64,000 nucleotides of DNA from Thermoplasmata archaeon. Its GTDB lineage: Archaea > Thermoplasmatota > Thermoplasmata > Thermoplasmatales > GCA-001856825. Within the stretch, counting starts at the first letter, position 1. Every line of letters begins with the position of its first letter. The translations under genes were made by a program, and so were the position numbers. Where the stretch lies: assembly GCA_021792255.1 (NCBI GenBank), contig JAJYUZ010000002.1, forward strand, positions 97,444 through 161,443, given 5' to 3'. Positions 60,929 to 64,000 of the stretch are shown here, piece after piece. The notes beneath the pieces were generated by a model, which was not told where the DNA came from, did no database searches, and saw only the letters and a program-made list of their open reading frames with translations.

Positions 60929-62122
60929 ATGAAAATTTCCGTTGAAAACAATAGTTTAGTGGTTCCTAATGTCTTAGACATCCCATACATAGAGGGCGAT
61001 GGAATCGGGCCCGACATTTCAAAGGCAACGAAGAAAGTTGTCGACGAGGCAATCAAGATCTCCTACGGAAACGAGAGGAAAATCAACTGGACAGAATTGG
61101 TAGCAGGGGAGAAAGCGATCTCGAAGTTCGGTACCCCGTTACCGGAAGACACAGTCAAGAAGATCACTGAACACAGGATAGCACTGAAGGGGCCACTGAC
61201 CACTCCTATAGGCGGCGGATTCAGGAGCGTCAACGTGACTCTCAGGCAAATAATGGACCTTTACGCCAACGTCAGACCGGTGAAGTACTATCCGGGTCTC
61301 CCAAGTCCCCTTAAGAATCCTGAAAAAGTGGACATGGTAGTCTTCAGGGAGAATACGGAGGATGTTTACATGGGAATTGAGTTTCCTGCCGACAGCAAAG
61401 AAGCAGTGCAGGTAATTGACTTAATGAGCAAGCTTGGTTATTCTATAAGGAGTGGCTCAGGCATTGGAATAAAGCCGATAAGCAAGTTTGGAAGTATGAG
61501 AATTTCGAAAATGGCTATAGATTATGCATTCGCCAACAAGAGGAAGAACATCACGATAATGCACAAAGGGAACATCATGAAGTACACGGAAGGTGCGTTT
61601 AAGGAGTGGGCATATGAGACAGCAAAGGAGTACGGAGATAGGATAGTCAACGAAACGGAGGTAGCCGGGAAGAAAATGGACGGTAAGCTAGTCTTAAAGG
61701 ACAGGATAGCCGACAACATGTTCCAGCAAATTCTGCTGAGACCGGATGAGTACGACGTAATTCTCTGCCCAAATCTAAACGGAGACTACATTTCTGACGC
61801 ACTTGCAGCCCAAATCGGAGGAATCGGAGTCGCTCCTTCCGGGAATATCGGAGACAACTATGCTATCTTCGAAGCGGTTCATGGCTCTGCACCCAAGTAT
61901 GCGAATCTCGATGTCGCTGATCCGTCGTCCCTAACGTTGTCAGCGGTCATGATGCTAAGGTACATAAAATGGAACGAGTCAGCAGACATCATAGAGAAAG
62001 CATTTGTGGACACTCTTAGAGACAAACAGGTACCTCAGGATCTTGCACGACATCTCGGAGTGAAAGCTCTTACGACTTCAGAATTCGCGAATAGCATCGT
62101 ACAGCATATGGCCGCAAAGTGA
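60929..62122 (+). CDS. icd: Isocitrate dehydrogenase (NADP type)
   Basis: TCA-cycle enzyme oxidising isocitrate to 2-oxoglutarate. 397 residues: VPYIEGDGIGPDI-like IPYIEGDGIGPDISKAT, LKGPLTTPIGGGFRSVNVTLRQ with the substrate-binding serine, FRENTEDVYMGIEFPA, ITIMHKGNIMKYTEGAF, NLNGDYISDALAAQIGG, and EAVHGSAPKYA. The isocitrate-type FRSVNVTLRQ separates it from isopropylmalate dehydrogenases. ATG at 60929, preceded by AAATAAGAGGATGG. Confidence 0.95.
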   Translation: MKISVENNSLVVPNVLDIPYIEGDGIGPDISKATKKVVDEAIKISYGNERKINWTELVAGEKAISKFGTPLPEDTVKKITEHRIALKGPLTTPIGGGFRSVNVTLRQIMDLYANVRPVKYYPGLPSPLKNPEKVDMVVFRENTEDVYMGIEFPADSKEAVQVIDLMSKLGYSIRSGSGIGIKPISKFGSMRISKMAIDYAFANKRKNITIMHKGNIMKYTEGAFKEWAYETAKEYGDRIVNETEVAGKKMDGKLVLKDRIADNMFQQILLRPDEYDVILCPNLNGDYISDALAAQIGGIGVAPSGNIGDNYAIFEAVHGSAPKYANLDVADPSSLTLSAVMMLRYIKWNESADIIEKAFVDTLRDKQVPQDLARHLGVKALTTSEFANSIVQHMAAK

Positions 62123-62150
62123 GTATTATGGCAAGAAGCTACAATTAACT

Positions 62151-62183
62151 ATTTATATACACTATATATAAACTTCGAAAAAT
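62151..62183 (+). promoter_or_regulatory. tbp promoter
   Basis: TATA box TTTATATAC (62152-62160) about 25 bp before the tbp ATG at 62184, followed by a second, closer AT element CTATATATAAAC. The message is predicted to be leaderless. Confidence 0.6.
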
Positions 62184-62741
62184 ATGGCTGAAGAAGAAAA
62201 CATAGCGATTGAGAATATTGTTGCTTCGACATCACTCGCAGATAAGCTCGATTTAAGCAAAATAGCACTTGCTCTGGAAGGTTCAGAATACGAGCCTGAA
62301 CAATTTCCCGGTTTAATTTATAGACTTGCCGAACCAAAAACGGCTGTTTTGATTTTCAGGTCAGGAAAGGTAAACTGTACTGGGGCTAAGACCATAGACT
62401 CAGTCAACAAGACCATAAGTACAATAGTAGACAAACTCAAGAAAACTGGAATAGCGGTAAACAGCAACCCCGATATAGTAGTGCAGAACATAGTGGCAGT
62501 ATACGATCTTAACATGCAGCTCAATCTTACCAACATTGCTATGTCCCTTGGATTAGAAAACGTGGAATACGAACCAGAGCAATTTCCAGGTCTGGTTTAT
62601 AGGATAGAAGAACCAAAGGTAGTTCTCTTGTTGTTCGGTTCCGGGAAAGTTGTTTGCACGGGTGCTAAGGAAAAAGGAGAAATCTCACAGGCAGTCAAGA
62701 TTCTCAAGAAGGACTTAGAGAAGATTACAGCCGTTAAATGA
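62184..62741 (+). CDS. tbp: TATA-box-binding protein
   Basis: General transcription factor of 185 residues, a saddle of two direct repeats. Each has the pattern ...YEPEQFPGLxYRxxEPKxxxLxFxSGKVxCTGAK. First repeat about 1-92, second about 93-185. Its stop overlaps the ATG of the small Pop5-like gene by 4 bp (TTAAATGACC), so the two are translationally coupled. Confidence 0.97.
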   Translation: MAEEENIAIENIVASTSLADKLDLSKIALALEGSEYEPEQFPGLIYRLAEPKTAVLIFRSGKVNCTGAKTIDSVNKTISTIVDKLKKTGIAVNSNPDIVVQNIVAVYDLNMQLNLTNIAMSLGLENVEYEPEQFPGLVYRIEEPKVVLLLFGSGKVVCTGAKEKGEISQAVKILKKDLEKITAVK

Positions 62742-62986
62742 CCGTAAGGGAAAAAACGGGAAGAAAGAGATACGTTCATTTCACTAATCCGCCACCGGAG
62801 AAGTTGCGAAGAATAGTGCAACTTTTAGAGGATTCTAGGGTCGTCAACTATTACGGGGTTACGGCGCTAAGGATAAGGCACGCACAATTAACGCGACTTA
62901 AAGAAGTGGCGGTAGAACTCGGAATGAACATTGACATGATTTCTGGAACTTTGAAGGCGCTGAAAAGAAAAGTATCAGAGATCTAG
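62738..62986 (+). CDS. rnp2: Short RNase P protein component 2 (Pop5-like)
   Basis: An 82-residue protein. GRKRYVHFTNPPPEKL at the start and ISGTLKALKRKVSEI at the end resemble archaeal Pop5, whose C-terminus carries SGT-I-K-x-L-K-R-K. About 30-40 residues of the usual middle are missing, so it may be a minimal Pop5 or another small RNA-binding protein. It follows tbp with a 4-bp overlap and converges with rfcL, overlapping it by 12 bp. Confidence 0.55.
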   Translation: MTVREKTGRKRYVHFTNPPPEKLRRIVQLLEDSRVVNYYGVTALRIRHAQLTRLKEVAVELGMNIDMISGTLKALKRKVSEI

Positions 62987-64000
62987 TGAAAGTACCTCTT
63001 CCACATCCATACCTGTCTCATCTTGAATCATCTTTCTCAGTTCTTCATCCCTCTGAAGAAGATAGTAAAGATAGGGCAAAGAATCCCTGTTGAGGAATGA
63101 CGATGACTTGTGGATATATCTTCCCATCATCATTGAAAATTCTTTCCTAATCCCCCTGTACTTCTTCAGGGAACCCATGTTCTTGATCAACGAAGGAAAA
63201 GAGAACTTCTCGAATCTTTCGCTCCTCAGTTGCAGTATCGAAACATAGGACATGAAGTCGTTTGCATAGGACCATAGGGAATAATTCATCCTCTTGCCGA
63301 CCCTTCCCAGGAAAAGGTCAGCTCTCCAAATATTTCTGAGAGCAAGAACGTAATCATCCACCCTCGAGTGTAATGGATACACATTCTCGAGCAGGTACAG
63401 AATGAAATCATTGGGATCCATGCCAATATTCATGATTTCTGATCTGATTTCCCGTACTCCTCGGTCATGACCGTGTAGTATGTCGTTTATGACAGTATAT
63501 GCGCTAAGGGTAAGGTCCCTCCCTCCGGTTCCGCTGACTTCTCCAATTCCCTGAAGGTCATTGACCGCAGCCCTCATGTCTCCATTGGCGTTCTCCGCTA
63601 TCTCGCTCAGTCTATCGGGAGGAGCATAAATGCTCTCATTCTGGAGTATCTCTTTTAGAACGCTAAGTATTTGGGATTTCATATATCTCCTAAACTCGAT
63701 CGATTCGCATTTATCCACTATAGACTTTCCGGTACTAGTAGAACGGAGCGCGTAGAAATCATTTGCAATCAAAATGACTGGATTCAAGGTTTTTTCCAGA
63801 AGGTTGGAGATTGCCCCTTTTCCTCCAGAATCAGATCCCTCTACATTCTTTTCATACAGGGAATCGACCTCATCCATAACAATTAATTTCTTTCTATTTT
63901 TTTCGTTGGATATCGAAGAGTAAAAGGAACCTTTGATCGCATTCTGTTCGATGGCATCTCTCGATCTAATGTCTGATGCGTTGAACTCTACATACTCCCA
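62975..64000 (-). CDS. rfcL: Replication factor C large subunit, 5' part outside the window
   Basis: The reading frame runs off the right edge. Visible are the RFC box EFNASDIRSRDAIE, Walker B LIVMDEVDSLYEK and ILIANDFYALR, the sensor 2 region ENANGDMRAAVNDLQ, and a long helical C-terminal domain. The N-terminal Walker A must lie outside. The small subunit is at 38287. ATG-initiated shorter readings (63877) would remove Walker B and are wrong. Confidence 0.92.
   Translation of the reverse strand, partial: WEYVEFNASDIRSRDAIEQNAIKGSFYSSISNEKNRKKLIVMDEVDSLYEKNVEGSDSGGKGAISNLLEKTLNPVILIANDFYALRSTSTGKSIVDKCESIEFRRYMKSQILSVLKEILQNESIYAPPDRLSEIAENANGDMRAAVNDLQGIGEVSGTGGRDLTLSAYTVINDILHGHDRGVREIRSEIMNIGMDPNDFILYLLENVYPLHSRVDDYVLALRNIWRADLFLGRVGKRMNYSLWSYANDFMSYVSILQLRSERFEKFSFPSLIKNMGSLKKYRGIRKEFSMMMGRYIHKSSSFLNRDSLPYLYYLLQRDEELRKMIQDETGMDVEEVLSLDL

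Noticed and set aside
1..64000. CRISPR array, insertion sequence, provirus or toxin/defence island
   Set aside because: No regularly spaced repeats, transposase, integrase or phage structural genes were seen; gene content is core metabolism and information processing.

Overview
The window reads as a chromosomal core region of a thermoacidophilic euryarchaeon of the order Thermoplasmatales; I do not assign a genus. The evidence is a full archaeal information-processing gene set (TBP, Rpo4, Rpo12, exosome Rrp4/41/42, proteasome alpha, aIF5A, L10e, L21e, L37Ae, Pus10, diphthamide genes, RFC small and large subunits). It also has archaeal lipid genes (glycerol-1-phosphate dehydrogenase and a Tes-like radical SAM protein). 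The glucose dehydrogenase closely resembles the Thermoplasma enzyme from memory, and it lies beside a gluconate dehydratase, as expected for the non-phosphorylating Entner-Doudoroff route. AGA/AGG arginine codons are frequent. Many genes have a TATA-like element only about 25-35 bp before the start codon, which implies leaderless or short-leader mRNAs. I see no rRNA, CRISPR array, insertion sequence or obvious integrated element.

Layout. 1-6.4 kb: truncated Hef helicase, FAD glycerol-3-phosphate dehydrogenase, and a surface-sugar group (GT2 glycosyltransferase, GHMP sugar kinase, UDP-sulfoquinovose synthase, sugar nucleotidyltransferase). 6.5-9.1 kb: cation antiporter and a compact ribB-ribC-ribH riboflavin operon. 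9.1-17 kb: valS, a zinc-ribbon/PPC-domain pair, a membrane protein, a histidine phosphatase, a surface protein, thiL, a phosphoesterase and dphB. 17.1-24.1 kb: one long translation/RNA-decay operon from psmA to rsmA. 24-28.6 kb on the minus strand: TGS GTPase, Cys-rich UPF0179, egsA, ahcY and a riboflavin reductase. 28.8-30.7 kb: DtxR regulator plus NRAMP transporter with a clear palindromic operator. 30.9-35.5 kb: purB, a methyltransferase, a small Cys protein, a site-2 protease and OsmC. 35.9-40.2 kb: aIF5A, agmatinase, DUF835, L10e, rfcS, Hjc and AdoMet decarboxylase, which ties polyamine synthesis to hypusine. 40.5-45.9 kb: SSB, HNH nuclease, DedA, M50 protease, MscS, UPF0173 and ROK kinase. 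45.9-50 kb: sugar operon (gnaD, cyclase-family hydrolase, gdh, MFS). 50-57.5 kb: DUF309, GNAT, tRNA-Ser(UGA), dph2, purN, Tes-like protein, AbrB-PhoU, PrpB, tRNA-Ala(CGC) and DUF1801. 57.8-64 kb: hutH, a small protein, hisS, icd, tbp, a short Pop5-like protein and truncated rfcL.

I found no new defence or mobile system. The points most worth following up are: the cyclase-family hydrolase placed where a gluconolactonase is needed; the DtxR operator with an atypical NRAMP transporter; Hjc with an apparent ACG start; the palindrome array before hutH; a shortened RNase P Pop5 behind TBP; an eight-cysteine UPF0179 protein; and degenerate catalytic motifs in ValS (KMSKS) and HutH (MIO).
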